From Sclerodactyla briareus (Eukaryota > Echinodermata > Holothuroidea > Dendrochirotida > Sclerodactylidae), in the NCBI GenBank assembly GCA_026419785.1, contig JAODTK010002865.1:62001-126000 (forward strand): DNA of 64,000 bases, read 5' to 3'. The notes under the pieces were generated by a model. It searched no databases. It was not told the origin of the DNA and worked only from the letters and a program-made list of their open reading frames with translations. Shown here piece after piece: positions 1 through 12,245 of the stretch (its first letter is position 1; every line of letters starts with the position of its first letter). A program made the translations under genes and the position numbers.

Positions 1-2036
1 ACATAAGCACATCAAAAGTACATATCGAGATCACCTGCAAACCAATATACCGATACTCTTCATATTGTCCACTGAATCCGGATACTCAGATACTCAAGAC
101 CAATCCAATATATTGTGTTTCCTGGTAGGAAAGTGAACGTGCTTGGCATAAGAAACATCCTTGCATCCTTGAAGAGTTTCGGAAAAGCCATGACTGCCCA
201 CACGAGAGCTGCTGGGAGGAACGATGGATATGATTGACATAAACATAGGATTGTCAAAACTAACCGCTGATATCTTCCACTCCTTCGCAATCACTATCCA
301 AATCAAGACTTTACATATACGAAATTCCCGCGCGGAAGTCTTTTTAGGGTGTTCAAGTGACAACTTTTGCAAGCGAGTATTACCGGTTTTGTTCGAGATC
401 CAGCAGTCACTGGACGGGAGGGGGTTACTTCCTCTCTTATACCCGCTTTCCGTAGGAGATCTTTCACTCCAACCTAGCGGTGCATGCCTTATTCATGGAT
501 ACGCCCCTGCATGTTATTCCCAATTTCCTGAACATTCCTGCGGGAAACGTGTATCTTGTGTTGTTTTCTCGATTTCTCTAATGATCGACTCGAGAACTTA
601 ATCGACTACCGCTGTATTCGTCCACCAAAAGCAGTTTTACTCACATTTCCGAAAGGCCATCGCAGTAGCATACACTGTCCACATGCCTCTCCTGCTTTTA
701 CAGCATAGAGGCTACGTGGAATGTCACACATCGATTTGAATGATCTTCGAAGAACCCAAAGTTCAAAAGACGTTGAATAGTTGAAATGTGAGGTAATTCC
801 TCATATTCAGAGAAGGTTAATCTCGTCTTAGAAGTGAGGTCAACTTGGAACGAGATGGACGAAGGGCAGTGATAATAATTGTTTTATTGAGTCACTTCCC
901 TTCTAATAGTTACCCGCCAAAACACTACTCATCCATCTGAATGTTCTAGTTTTTTTTTTGTCCGAAAAGTCAATCAATCGACTTCCACCAATTGCCCTAA
1001 GGCGTCAGATAGAACCACCTGTTATCAATAACTGTTGTACATGGCCAGGCTTTTCACGGTGGGGGCCTCTATCTAAATTCTAGCAGACCCACACCGGTTC
1101 TTTCACTTCATGGGAGGAAATTAATTCAGCGAACACCACGGATATAATTGCAATAATCTAATAACTTAAATTACTGATTACTAAATGAACCAGCTGCAGC
1201 TGTAATATCCACCTTCATTCACATTACTTTTCCTCTTCTCTCACTTCTGATCGTTGTGCTTCGTATCATAATATCTCTAACATAATTAGGTTCCTGTTCC
1301 TAAGTTTTCGTCGCTTCCTTTCTCACACCTCTCAGTACTGTACGTTCGTCAAAACCAACCTTCACGTTGCTGTCTGATTAGCTATTAAAAAATAGATGGG
1401 TAACACCTGAGACAACAGGGATGAGCTGTGCATTTGAAGACGTGTCCGCAGGCCGCCCCCAACTGCCGGTCCACAACGCACCGTAGCCCACTGCTCCCGT
1501 CCCAGCTCTGACCCCTCAACTTAATTCGTTAACTATTGGTGCACACTGCAATCAAAACCAATTAGTTATTAAATCACCGACTAACAGTCACCCCTTCCGG
1601 TCTGAGTGCAATTACTTTTGTAGACCGAGATCAGGCCAATGTTATAGCAATAATTTCAGGAAACTGTCCAAGTGGTACGACCGAAAACACAAAACACTCA
1701 GATGGGGCGACGGGGGAAGGAAAATCAATTGCAGAGGTGGGAGATAACACATGTACTAATAAGATTCAATTACAATTCCCTAAAATGAGCCTTAAAGCTA
1801 AATAGTGGTGTCGTATCCACTCTTGCACATCGCACTGAATACTCGAACAACTAGACCATAATGAATTATCAACCCCCTTTTTCCTATCCCATGTGATTAA
1901 CGCCTCTGGGGAAGAAACTGTATAATACCACACACACACACTTACACACACACTCGCCACTCACCTAAATCATGCTAAAACACGGATCCAGACACTAAAC
2001 TTATTACATAAAGTATACTTACATGGACTAGTCCTC
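1..2036. other. Non-coding stretch, no supported gene
   Basis: I see no recognisable gene. The longest open frame is 76 codons on the minus strand (290-60). It starts at TTG, contains a hydrophobic stretch and a GRYQ tetrapeptide that loosely recalls the N-terminus of SLC22-type transporters. It has no convincing splice acceptor, so I do not call it. A short CA-rich patch lies at 1931-1952. Confidence 0.5.
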
Positions 2037-2038
2037 AC

Positions 2039-2490
2039 CAAACGGCAGACGATCCCCAAAGCAGAGCCACGACCACGTTGACGGACTCTACCAATCAACG
2101 GGACAGCCACTCCGCGTCTTACTGACCAAGGCTATACGCCAGGCACCCGCCCAAAACCAGGCCTCTTTCTTGCAGCCGCCGCCGAACTGCTCAGTACGGA
2201 CATTCAGAGCGAAGGGCTACTCCATTACGCCCCGAAATTTGATGGAAACACGCTGCCCGCGTCCTAAAAACAATACCGAATTCTATAGCCTCCTATTGTG
2301 TGGCAGTGAAGCAAAGCGTCGCTGTTTGCTATCACTCGCGTATATAGCTCTCGCCCAGGCTCGCTAATTAATTGATAACAATACACTATCACGTAATCGC
2401 ACACTATGCATCACGCAAAACGCTTTCTGACCGAAAATGGACCCATGACTACTAGTAACCACTGACGTCACATCCGCTCGGACGTCACAC
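2039..2490 (-). promoter_or_regulatory. Promoter-like block with CRE sites, TATA box and possible first-exon donor
   Basis: Read on the minus strand, a perfect CRE palindrome TGACGTCA (2463-2470) and a second CRE half (GACGTCAC, 2481-2488) lie about 120 bp upstream of a TATATA box (about 2341-2346). These are followed by a GC-richer stretch of about 270 bp that ends at a donor-like TTTG/GTGAGG (2039/2038). This is the order expected for a CREB/ATF-responsive promoter with a non-coding first exon. No long open frame is present in the block, so it would be 5' UTR. Motif matches alone are weak evidence, and the downstream gene (below position 2039) is not visible. Confidence 0.25.
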
Positions 2491-3350
2491 AGGCTCACCA
2501 ATGACACACGTAACCTTAAATAAAGAGTCATATAGAATAGCTGAGCGCTAACAAGGGGCTTGTGACCTTGCAAAAATCGCGCATTCAGCCTTATACAGCT
2601 TTCCGAATTCTTGAGTTTAGTTAGTTCCTGGTGGTAACGCTGAAACAGTTTTGACCTTTTTCATATTACAGTTCAGAAGTTAACAAATGTGAATGGTGAA
2701 ACCATTTTCTACTCAACATTTTCAAAAGACCGCCTGTGTGAAACCCACAAGTTGCAAAGTGTGTTTTTGTTAGGCGGACCTGGTAAGAGGAAGGTTAGAA
2801 TGTTCATGAATAAGCCTTGTTTTCCTTAGTTTCATCAGCTGTTTCATATCGGAATTCCCCCTCTTGTGCATCCATCGGTCCAATCAGAGGGAGGCATTAT
2901 GATAGCTGACATTCAAGATCCAATATAATCCAGCGGTATATTGAAGGTAACAGTTTTAATCAGTCCCAATACAGGTGGAATTACACTGTAAAATGTCTCG
3001 TAAAATACCGCCACAATTCTGGGTTTACACCTCTACACAATTCTCTTTGCTTTGATTCCTATGAGCACGGGTAATTTGTAATGTACATGGTAAAAAAAAC
3101 ACCGGGTCTAGAACGTAGAGTACTGCTTCTACACGAATCCCGCTATCAATGTATATTCTGGCGATTGTACTATACTCAGAATAATTGGAGAGTGCTCCTG
3201 ATGATAATACAGAGGCGTACTTCCATCGAATATTTTAGAGCTTCATCTATCACAGATCACAGGCACGGCAGTTTTCTACGCCGGGGAAAATCCAGGGGGT
3301 CCGCTCAAAATCAAGATGGATATTAACTCTCCATATTATGATCCTACAAA
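2491..3350. other. Non-coding stretch, nothing recognised
   Basis: AT-leaning sequence. The only open frame over 75 codons (3081-3326, +) has no recognised motif and unremarkable composition. No tRNA, repeat or transposon signature was seen. Confidence 0.45.
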
Positions 3351-3545
3351 TGGATCAGCGCTCGGCTACAATTCGTTTATGTTTTCCCTGATGAACGATC
3401 TCCGTCAAATACACATTCCTCATCGAGTGATTGAGAATCTCTCTATTAAAAACACCTTAAATGGTTGCAATTTTCAGACGTGATCGAACTAGTCCTGAAC
3501 GTATTATCAGTTGTCACGGATGGCCGTTCAGGGCCCAATAAACAA
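3351..3545 (+). repeat. Dispersed repeat family R1, copy 1
   Basis: This segment shares a colinear series of blocks with 7160-7360: GCTCGGCTACAAT, then CACATTCCTCAYCGAGTGATTGA, then an ACCAGTTGTC/CAGTTGTC block, then a CCCAATAA end. The two copies are clearly diverged, with indels. No coding potential or terminal inverted repeat was seen, so the element type is unknown. It could be a MITE or SINE tail, or an old segmental copy. Confidence 0.5.
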
Positions 3546-5480
3546 ACTATGGAAAGTCTCCATCGGCGAACCAAGAATTTTCAATAATACTGGGACTGCT
3601 ACTCGAGGATGATTGAATCTATGTATGTTGCTTACAGTGCACAATGTATCAATTCCGACCATGTATCAATCTAATAGACAGATTACGTTCCATGACAGAG
3701 TGAAGTTGATCGACAGGCTGGTATTTGCATGCTGACACGCAATTTCACCGATTGGTTCTTTCCGAATCAACAACATCGTACAGACAACAAGTTTAGGTCG
3801 AGCAGGTATACTTCAGTAACCATACATAATGAAAGCGAAACAGGATATCGTACAGTAGGCCTATAGTCTCCATATAAATTAGGAGGACAACGTTAATCTT
3901 CTATTGAAAACAGCCGACAGCCAAATATTATTTTCCTTGAAATTCCGATAGAGGTGAGGTTTTTAAAATGGAACCGATGGATTCCAGTCGATGAAAAAAT
4001 GCATTGTGCCTACTCTAGGTTGTTTTTTTTTAAACTACCTACCCATCACAGGCATTATATGTATGCCTACTTAATGTCTCGTTAATGGTCATTAAATAAA
4101 TAATAGGTATTCCGTATGGTTCTGTACAATGTTAGTAGGCGTATGGCGAAGATGCGTTACTAATATAGAATTGTTGTGTGAATAAATTAGTAGGATTGGG
4201 TGATTTCACTCCGACCAACTCGCGTTTGGACGCAGTGCCTTGAACTACCATAAATGGCACCAACGGTTCAGGATATGCAGCGATTTGAATTTTTCAGGAC
4301 GCCAGGAAGATGTTTCCTGTTTGGCTGTTCATAGAGTATAAATACATATCCATTAGCTTATTTTGGTTGTTCATACCCAGGTAATTCAATGAGATTAGAT
4401 ACGATCACAGAGGAAAGAGGTGAGAGGATGCATAATATCATTGGAATGCGTCAATATGGAATAGCCCTATTCCCGTATCTTATTTCCCGAATATAAATAA
4501 CACGCAAGTTACTTTTCACCCATTCTGTGTTATCATATCATAACCTCTCACAAGACACATGCTATATCTCCACAATCATTACGAATAGAAGGCGATCTAG
4601 CAAATTACGGTAATCACCAATGTTGTTGGGACAAATCTGGTTCCTCAACGCCACAAATGCCGGGAAGAGCGATGAAGAAAGCGATGAGAGCAGGCAGTTC
4701 GCCCAGCCGGACGAGACAAAATAAACCCTAACTTTTAACCAATTGCTCGGTTATGTAAGCAATGTATTTGTGCACGGCGAGCAGTGGTCTGCACTCGCTA
4801 TCAGTTCGTGCTGTCTATTCTGTCTATTTGCCAGTGTAGTGTCATTCCAGGCAGAGACGGTTTTAAGATTAAACAAAAGAAAAAAAAAAGTATCGAATTA
4901 ATTTAGATTGTTGTCGTCAGAAACCTCCCGTCCCCGTAAACAGGTGAACTACATACATCAAATATCATCAATCAATTATCCAAGCAATATGAATGAAACA
5001 TGAATGCTAACATGGCAAGGAAATTTACAATAATAAAGTAAATAAATCAGATCAGAACAGGCATCAAAAAAATCCTATTAGGATAACCATTTTGATAGTA
5101 GAACTGTTTTAGTATAGATACTTCATCGTGAAATTAAATAAATCGTAATAAAATAAGTTACTATAAGCAACAAGAGCACGAGTAAGGAGGCGATTGATCA
5201 GTCCAATCAACCACCTCCTCGACACAGGCCAAGAAATGAGGAATTACATAGTGTACTGAGCCTGTTCACGGTTTCAAGTGCGCATTCTCACAGCTCAACA
5301 GAAGTCGGGTACAGACGATATTTTTGCTATTGCTATATCATTATGGCTTATTTTAAACTGTGACTACTCTTCTAAAACGAAACTAACTCATCCCATGTTT
5401 TAGTATGTTATTGTTAATAACTATGGGGGAAATTTACAAAGTTCGTGTTGGTATGATATGTAGTTTTGTAGCTCATATTA
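3546..5480. other. Non-coding stretch, nothing recognised
   Basis: AT-rich sequence with short T and A runs (for example 4022-4030). There is no open frame above 60 codons and no recognisable RNA or transposon feature. Confidence 0.5.
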
Positions 5481-5580
5481 GATATAATATATATATATCT
5501 ATATAGATATATATATATATATAGATATATATATATATATAATATATATATATCTATATATATATATATATATATATAAA
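5481..5580. repeat. (TA)n microsatellite
   Basis: About 100 bp of imperfect TA dinucleotides interrupted by GATA and CTATA units. The 76-codon minus-strand open frame across it encodes only YI repeats and is not a gene. Unlike the four TA tracts at 31.4, 33.1, 49.8 and 50.6 kb, no PLE remnant was recognised beside it. Confidence 0.9.
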
Positions 5581-6199
5581 TATATTTAAATATAATAAGA
5601 CTAATAAAATAATCAATGGTTTTAAAAAATAAAATATAAATCATTGTAAGTCGAATTCAGTATAAAAAGGATATGCATTTGGACCGGCACATGAGTAAAT
5701 TTTCGCGGTTTGAGTGGAATTATATTAAAAATAAAAGACAAAAAAATTGAAACATTAGCACCATAGAGTTGATGAAAATAAAAAAGATAAAATTCGGACA
5801 TAGCTCAAGTATAGAGCAGGTGTGGTGGTGGTCCGCCATTGGATTGACTCTTCAAATGAGACGAGAAAGTACATCAGAATAGCTAGAATAAGGCAGGCGA
5901 TCAAGAAGAGATAGAAACAAATTATCATTTAACAGCACAACACTTTGTGCATCACTCCCTAACCATCATTACATTTACATTAATATAGCGTCAGTCACTG
6001 CCAACAATGGTCCCATACAAAAACAATAGGCACACGAACGAATAGTTATCTGCGTTTTTCAGTTTATATCGTACAGTTTGTTACTTCAAAGTACGGAGAA
6101 CGAGATAATTAACGAGCTGGTCTGAGTATAAATGATGGGATTTTGGATAGTACATTTTTGTCAATAGCAGAACATACCCGCGAATTGTTCCTCATGTTT
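5581..6199. other. Non-coding stretch, nothing recognised
   Basis: AT-rich sequence with no open frame over 60 codons and no recognised repeat. Confidence 0.5.
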
Positions 6200-6440
6200 A
6201 TTTAGAGAGCACAGGCTAGTCATCCCCCGTGTCGAGCTACAGTGACCGCAACAGCCCGCCGAGCAACATCGATAACAAAAAGCCGTCGCTGTCAGTGGTA
6301 GATATGCAGTCATTACTAGTACTATTGTTGGAAGTAGTGTCCGAATGAGATTTATTGATCACATGCATCTCTCTTGAAAATCGAGGCCTCGACCATGATC
6401 GTTTGTCCAACTTATCATTCGCATACTTGCTTTCAATTAA
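6200..6440 (+). repeat. Dispersed repeat family X, copy 1
   Basis: Copy of an element also present at 20150-20375 (+) and 59405-59640 (-). Shared blocks in order are GAGCAACATC.ATAACAAAA, GTCGCTGTC.GTGGTA, CAGTCATTACTAGTA, TTGATCACATGCAT and the palindrome CGAGGCCTCG followed by CATGAT. Copies differ by substitutions and small indels. No open frame is conserved between copies, so it is probably a non-autonomous element. Its class is not known to me. Confidence 0.6.
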
Positions 6441-6748
6441 ACTACTAAGCCCCACCATGACACCCTATTTGTGCGAGATGGCATTTGGATTATTTCATTT
6501 AACAGCTCATTATCCCTTTTGCCCCTCATTAAACTATTTTCATCACGATTTTACATTACTACATGACACTTAAACATACGTCATTTGAAGAGTTGCAATG
6601 TGAGAATTTCAAATGTTTGGAGGCAATGTATGCAAAGTTTCATGTCGATCGGATGAAGGTCAATGAACTTGGTGTCGGACTCTAGCGAACGAAACATTGA
6701 GAGCCCAAAATGGCAAACGTTGACAGGGAGGATCGGTGGAAGGATGGA

Positions 6749-6749
<1 letters not shown>

Positions 6750-6805
<56 letters not shown>

Positions 6806-6816
6806 TAGATAGATAG

Positions 6817-6853
<37 letters not shown>

Positions 6854-6868
6854 GATAGAGAGATAGAT
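6750..6868. repeat. Compound (CAGA)n-(TAGA)n microsatellite
   Basis: About 55 bp of CAGA units pass directly into about 60 bp of TAGA units with two short breaks. The minus-strand open frame through it (7020-6682) encodes only serine/leucine/tyrosine and serine/valine/cysteine repeats and is not treated as a gene. Confidence 0.92.
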
Positions 6869-7159
6869 TTCAAAACCAATGTCAGGGGTTTATTTCCAGA
6901 CAGATTTATAGGTGTAATTTTCTTTTTTTCCATTTTGTTTTTATATGAAATCGGGTTAATATTCAAACAATTTAAAGCAGTTGACTGATAAAATAACCCA
7001 AGGCACAATCCTGCGAACACTTTTGTTGCAGATTAGCTCCATCGAACCATCCTCCGACTGTATGCGCACGGCGAGTTTCTCTATTACCTGGTGTAATTTT
7101 AAATTGACCGGAGGGATTCCACTTGGTAATAGCCGTCCTGATTTATGATTCCGGACAAA

Positions 7160-7360
7160 TGCATTCTGCGCTCGGCTACAATCTGTTTATAATGCACCGG
7201 AAGAACGCAAACCGATCAATAATCACATTCCTCACCGAGTGATTGAAATTCTCTCACTTACCACTACTGAAAGCACCCGAATTATTGAGGACCAAAGATT
7301 TGATCAGAATTATTCCCGACTTTGTAACCAGTTGTCCTGATCAGACGCCAGGACCCAATA
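7160..7360 (+). repeat. Dispersed repeat family R1, copy 2
   Basis: Diverged partner of 3351-3545, in the same orientation and with the same order of conserved blocks. The separation of 3.8 kb with unrelated sequence between suggests a dispersed element rather than a simple tandem duplication. Confidence 0.5.
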
Positions 7361-10300
7361 AGAACAAAAATAAGAAAAGGCTCGATTGATAAGCTAACTT
7401 AACGAGCGAGTTTCTCAAATAGCCTAGGTTAGCTGCCGATGGGCCGAGAAATGAAATTTTTGATGAGTGTGCCTACCGTAACGCTATAATCTGTACCCCA
7501 GCTGTCTATGATTGTCGACTGTCTAGCTCTAGCTCTCGATTATCTTCGTGATAACAGACAGCTGGTCAGAGTAACTGAGTGTAACTCAACCGTCCAATAG
7601 TCACTTGTTTTGTTGTTCTGCCGCTTACTGGGTGTTTAGAGATATATTTGGAGATATGGCATCTCCAGAGAGATTTCCAATTTCTCAAATTTTGGAATTA
7701 TATATTGAAATACGCGCTTTATCTCTTAATCAATGGTTGGGTTTAGGATGGTAGTCAATCTTGGATACTGACACACGTGCCGTCTGCAAATGACAAATCC
7801 TGAGGAAATTTAATTCTCAGTTGTCAATCATTTCTCCCAAAACGCACACAAACGATTATAATTGCTTTAGTTAATTGGGGTAAATGTTAGGATAATGGAT
7901 TCTCAATTCAATACCATACAATACCAAGTAATAATTATTTATTATCAAGAACAATTTATCAAGAATAATTCGCTCAAAATGTGCAGAAAGCGTAAACGCT
8001 ACCTTCGAGCATGCGTACTGCGTTACGCGTACGCTGATAAGGAGGTGAGAGTTGGTGGATAGTAAGTACAAAAGAATGTAATTGCGGGGAATCTGAATAC
8101 ATATAATGTATAATTACTCAAGGAATGCACCGGTACGGAAGTCGACTATATCATGAACAAGCGCGCGGGAGGTACCTCCATAGTAATTCAGACGGTCCCA
8201 TCGCTTCCGGTTGAAGACAGCGACATCATCGTAGACAGGTAGAGGCGCCTAGTCTGTCACTTGTAGCGGTGGCCAACTCGAGGCACAATGACAATGAACC
8301 CGCCGTAACTGTTGGAGCCGATATGGCGGCTAAGTTGAAAAGATGCCCTGCCAGTAATCCGACAACATTATGGAACTGTCCTTGGGACATTCCTGTCTTT
8401 AGTTGTTAGCGCCACGCCGGCTTGGGGAACAGAGAACTTGCGTGTAGTTTTAAGAAATCGACAAAACCAGTCATCCATATCGGACATGTCGGAGGTCAGA
8501 CTCTACATTCTTCACCACGCAAGTCATTCTCCCAGGGTAACAAAAAAGTTCATAGTCTATCAAGTCATAACTGGAAATTGAATTGAATTTTTTTCTTCAA
8601 TCTTGCCAATAATAGGCTGAACGTAATGAAACGTTGTGGGGACAGCTAAGCTAAATGAAGGGCCTTCTTGTATAATTCTGAAAACCGTTTCGATCAACAT
8701 CTGGCTTACGAATTCACCGAAATGCTCAAAAAAAAAAAAAATGATGAAGCTGACACGGGGCGAACAACCAAAAAACGTCTCTCTCAACAGTTTGCGCATA
8801 GTTCCATCTAAAAGTACCCATTGTGTGTTTCAATTTTTCAACAATAACAACCACTGAAATCTTACGATCATTACTGAATAATCACGAACGCGCATGGAAG
8901 GGAATTGTGGATGGAAATCATGTCAATTCAACATATGCGCTGATGGTAAATCGAATATGTGGAGCCCTGACTTTGGTTCGTGTCTCCACACGCCCCAAAG
9001 TGTGAAGCATGTCCCTAATCGAAAATTCCTACTCATATCCGGCCAAGGCCAAGTTCCTTCGAACACGATGTCGGTTATTGATTTGCTTTCGAAAAGTGTG
9101 GGCTCTTTTATATACGATCAAAACGAGCGAGCGGCACGTTTCAACCTTCACCACAATATTTCACTAAAACGGTCAGTAGCTATGTTGAAGCTGCCTCATG
9201 TATAGATTTTACTCGTTCAATTTGTGAAAGTAATTATAATTGTTTAATAGATAAGTACACGGTGCTTATGATGACCCAGAATACGTGTACGAAAAGCCTT
9301 ACTTCTCTTGTAATTCGGATGGCTCAGGTATGGCCGTGTAGGGGAACTAACGTGAAATTATGTTATAATGAAATTTCCCCCATTAAAAACGTTGTGTAGC
9401 ACAATAGTTTGTTCTTTGTTATTCCCATTCTGTTTTAAGAAATTATAATCTCTCTCGGCAAAATGATAACACATATGAGCAATAACAATTAATGGGCAAT
9501 TAATTAATTGTGAAATCATCGCCAATGCTTATCAGTACCGGTAAATGCAGTCAGTGTGAAATAATGCATGGCATTTAATTTTACATAGCGCCATCAAAGG
9601 GATTTCTTCACGCAAGGAATGAAAATTGGTCGAGTAAATACGAATAGATTTTAACTGAAGAACGTGGGGTGCCACATATAATATCACATACAATAGGCAT
9701 GCATTGGAGTAAGGTAATATTCCAGTGCCCCCACACAACTGGCAAATTCTATATAGGCAGGCAGTTGTACCAAAATGATATGGAAGGTAATTTCATTTCA
9801 TAATTCGCCTCAGCTGCATAACTTCCCAAGAAACAAATGGTGGGTTAAACTAATGTTGTAATTTTCCAATAACAACTAAACGTGGTAAGAATGTTCTCAG
9901 ATTTTGCTTAAATACTTCACAATTACATATGAAAAAAGAAAAAAACTAAAAAAAATCATTCTAAGGAAACCACTCCGCCAACAATAAGGACAAACGTGCA
10001 AGGACACTGATTCATACTGATTGGCGTACTATGTACAATGAATTTATGTAATTATAGATGTATTAGAAGAAGAGAGTATGTTTTCAGTATCATCGCTACG
10101 TATTCCTGATAATGCATTCACCATTTAAATGTTCTCATAGTAACCAAATTGTAGCTCAGAGTTATTTCTGTATACCCCATTTCAGTGATACATGCTATTC
10201 ATTTGGCTACAATAAATTTGAATATTGATAAATTGAATTTGTGCTATTACTAGGACAAGGGATACTATCAGAATGAATAAGATAGAATGTGACTGATGAC

Positions 10301-12020
10301 ATCTACATTTTGAGAAACATTTTGAGCAAAATATCAAGTTATAACGCCAGGCGCGCAAAATCTGCAGGCTCGAAAGATGCCCATCAGATCAGCTGGAATT
10401 ACAGGACCCACCATGTCATGTTAGAGCTTAAGAAGAAATGCGGGTCGCTTGATAATCTATCAGATTTATCATTCATGGCAAACACATCAGGTGAAAGTAA
10501 AATAATGATAGTGACCTAAGCTTAATAGTTAAATGATGTAAAGTTCATTGACATTTACGCTTTCGACATTTCAACTCGGAATGGTATCGTAGGATTCCAC
10601 AGCGGTTCGAATGTCAAAGGTGGTTATAGCCTCGTGAAATTGCGTTTGCATGACGTCACGTAATTGTGTTGGGGCAGTAATTGGGTTGGAGTTAAACATA
10701 AATGTGAATACCATCGTTCCGCAAAAATTACTTTGCCGCTTCGGGTGAATGCGCCCCATAATTTTTTTTGAACGACTTGCATGGTTGGGTGAATCGCGGG
10801 GTTCATATACCCGAGTTTGCCTGATTATTAGTGATAGACAAAACTAGCTGGGCAACGTAACAATTAATGTTCGTGTGAAACGACACCGGTTAAACCAGTA
10901 AATAATAATAGAATGCGTTACGCTTCTGCTTGTGATATTGTTACCAGAGCTATAGTCCTGGTAGATGTAACTCCATATCAAAAAAATTGTTAAACGCTCG
11001 AGAAATCATAACCAAAAGGTATTGAGTGGATGGAATTTCGAAAGTTATAATTTTGCTGTTATACCGCCACTTTTCCCCTGAAAACATTGTAATTGCATCG
11101 CAACATCAGTGTACAAGGTAGAGGATCTGAGGATCAAAAGGAATACAAAGCACTGTAACTTTTCACGCGATGTGCGATTATTTGATTATCTCAACGGTTC
11201 CGTATAGAGGCTACATGTCTTTGACATGTCATTCAGATTCATGGAGCGTGAACCGTTATTTTTTGGCTATATTGTGACGATTGTCGATTTTTACGAAATA
11301 TTTGGTGCCAGCGTAACAAGTCACAAAACAATATAGTTCCAGAGATTTCACAGCTTCACGTTCATCTTTCAACTTTTCAAGGGCAGTTTTGAGATTAAGA
11401 TTGGGTACAAATCATTTAATGATTATATTGAGATCCGAATTGGCAAATAGTTAACGAACTAAACTAGCGAACTATCGATCATGGGAAGAAGTCCCCAGAT
11501 ATGTTTAATATGAGTGGAACAACTAGATCCCATTCAAAGGGGAATGCTGATGAGATTTTGCAACTCCGTGGATTGCCCTCCTCATTCGAGTGTCACTATA
11601 CATCAGTAACCTATACACGTTGCAATACATGTGTAAGAAAAGACTACTGTCTTGTGGCACGCTGGGTTCCCAACTAGTTCACCGCTGAACTCTTCGACGA
11701 GGCTCATTACCTACCTTCGCGGTCAGGCTCCCGTTCCTTCTGTGTTACTGTACACCGGTTCCAGTTGATTGCTCACAGAGTCGTTCAGGAGTCGACGTCC
11801 CAGTCAATTCAGATGTAAAAAGTCTTGTACACAGTCCTCGTTCTTTTATTTTCCTACTGCCAGTCTCTTGTGTAGATGTGTCGTTATAGCTCGGACTGGA
11901 CTTGTTTGCATGTCATTAATGCTACTCCCAGTTTTCTGGACCCTCCTATAATTCACGGACGGACCTTCCAAAGTTCCCGAAGAAGAATCGTTGATTTCTA
12001 GGCGAACAGTGAGGAGGTAA
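7361..12020. other. Long non-coding stretch with only unassigned open frames
   Basis: No recognised gene. The longest frame is 8894-9205 (+, 103 codons), which begins at an ATG but has no domain I can name. Another at 10289-10519 (+, 76 codons) is lysine- and serine-rich and also unassigned. A poly-A run lies at 8728-8740. A CRE palindrome (TGACGTCA) occurs at 10651-10658 without a TATA box or GC-rich exon beside it, so I give it no weight. Confidence 0.45.
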
Positions 12021-12245
12021 CCACACTGTAGAAAAATTACTGTATAACTTACAGTAAATAACTGGCCAACGTAAATTTTTTACAAACACTACTGTGACAT
12101 CTAACCGTGAAAATGCTATTACTGTAATTCCTATAACACTGTGAAATTAAAATTAGTTTACGATAAAATTTACATTAAATTACTGGACAGGCAGAGTTGC
12201 CCGTAATTTACTTAAATTCCTACAGGATTTGTTTTACAGTGTTGG
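12021..12245. mobile_element. MITE-like element with CACTGTA ends
   Basis: The left end reads CCACACTGTAGAAAAATTAC and the right end, on the opposite strand, reads CCAACACTGTAAAACAAATC. This gives imperfect terminal inverted repeats about 225 bp apart. Inside are repeated TACTGTA/TTACAGTAA motifs and two outward-facing TACTGG-like blocks. This layout resembles the short ACTGTAAAAA-type non-autonomous DNA transposons known from fish and other animals. No transposase is encoded. A target-site duplication could not be fixed with certainty. Confidence 0.5.

Noticed and set aside
60..290. Minus-strand frame with GRYQ and hydrophobic residues, slightly like an SLC22 transporter N-terminus
   Set aside because: No further motif of the family, no ATG at the start and no convincing splice signal.
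5414..5644. 76-codon minus-strand frame
   Set aside because: Encodes only tyrosine-isoleucine repeats from the (TA)n microsatellite.
6682..7020. 112-codon minus-strand frame
   Set aside because: Its core is the translated CAGA/TAGA microsatellite; the ends have no domain.
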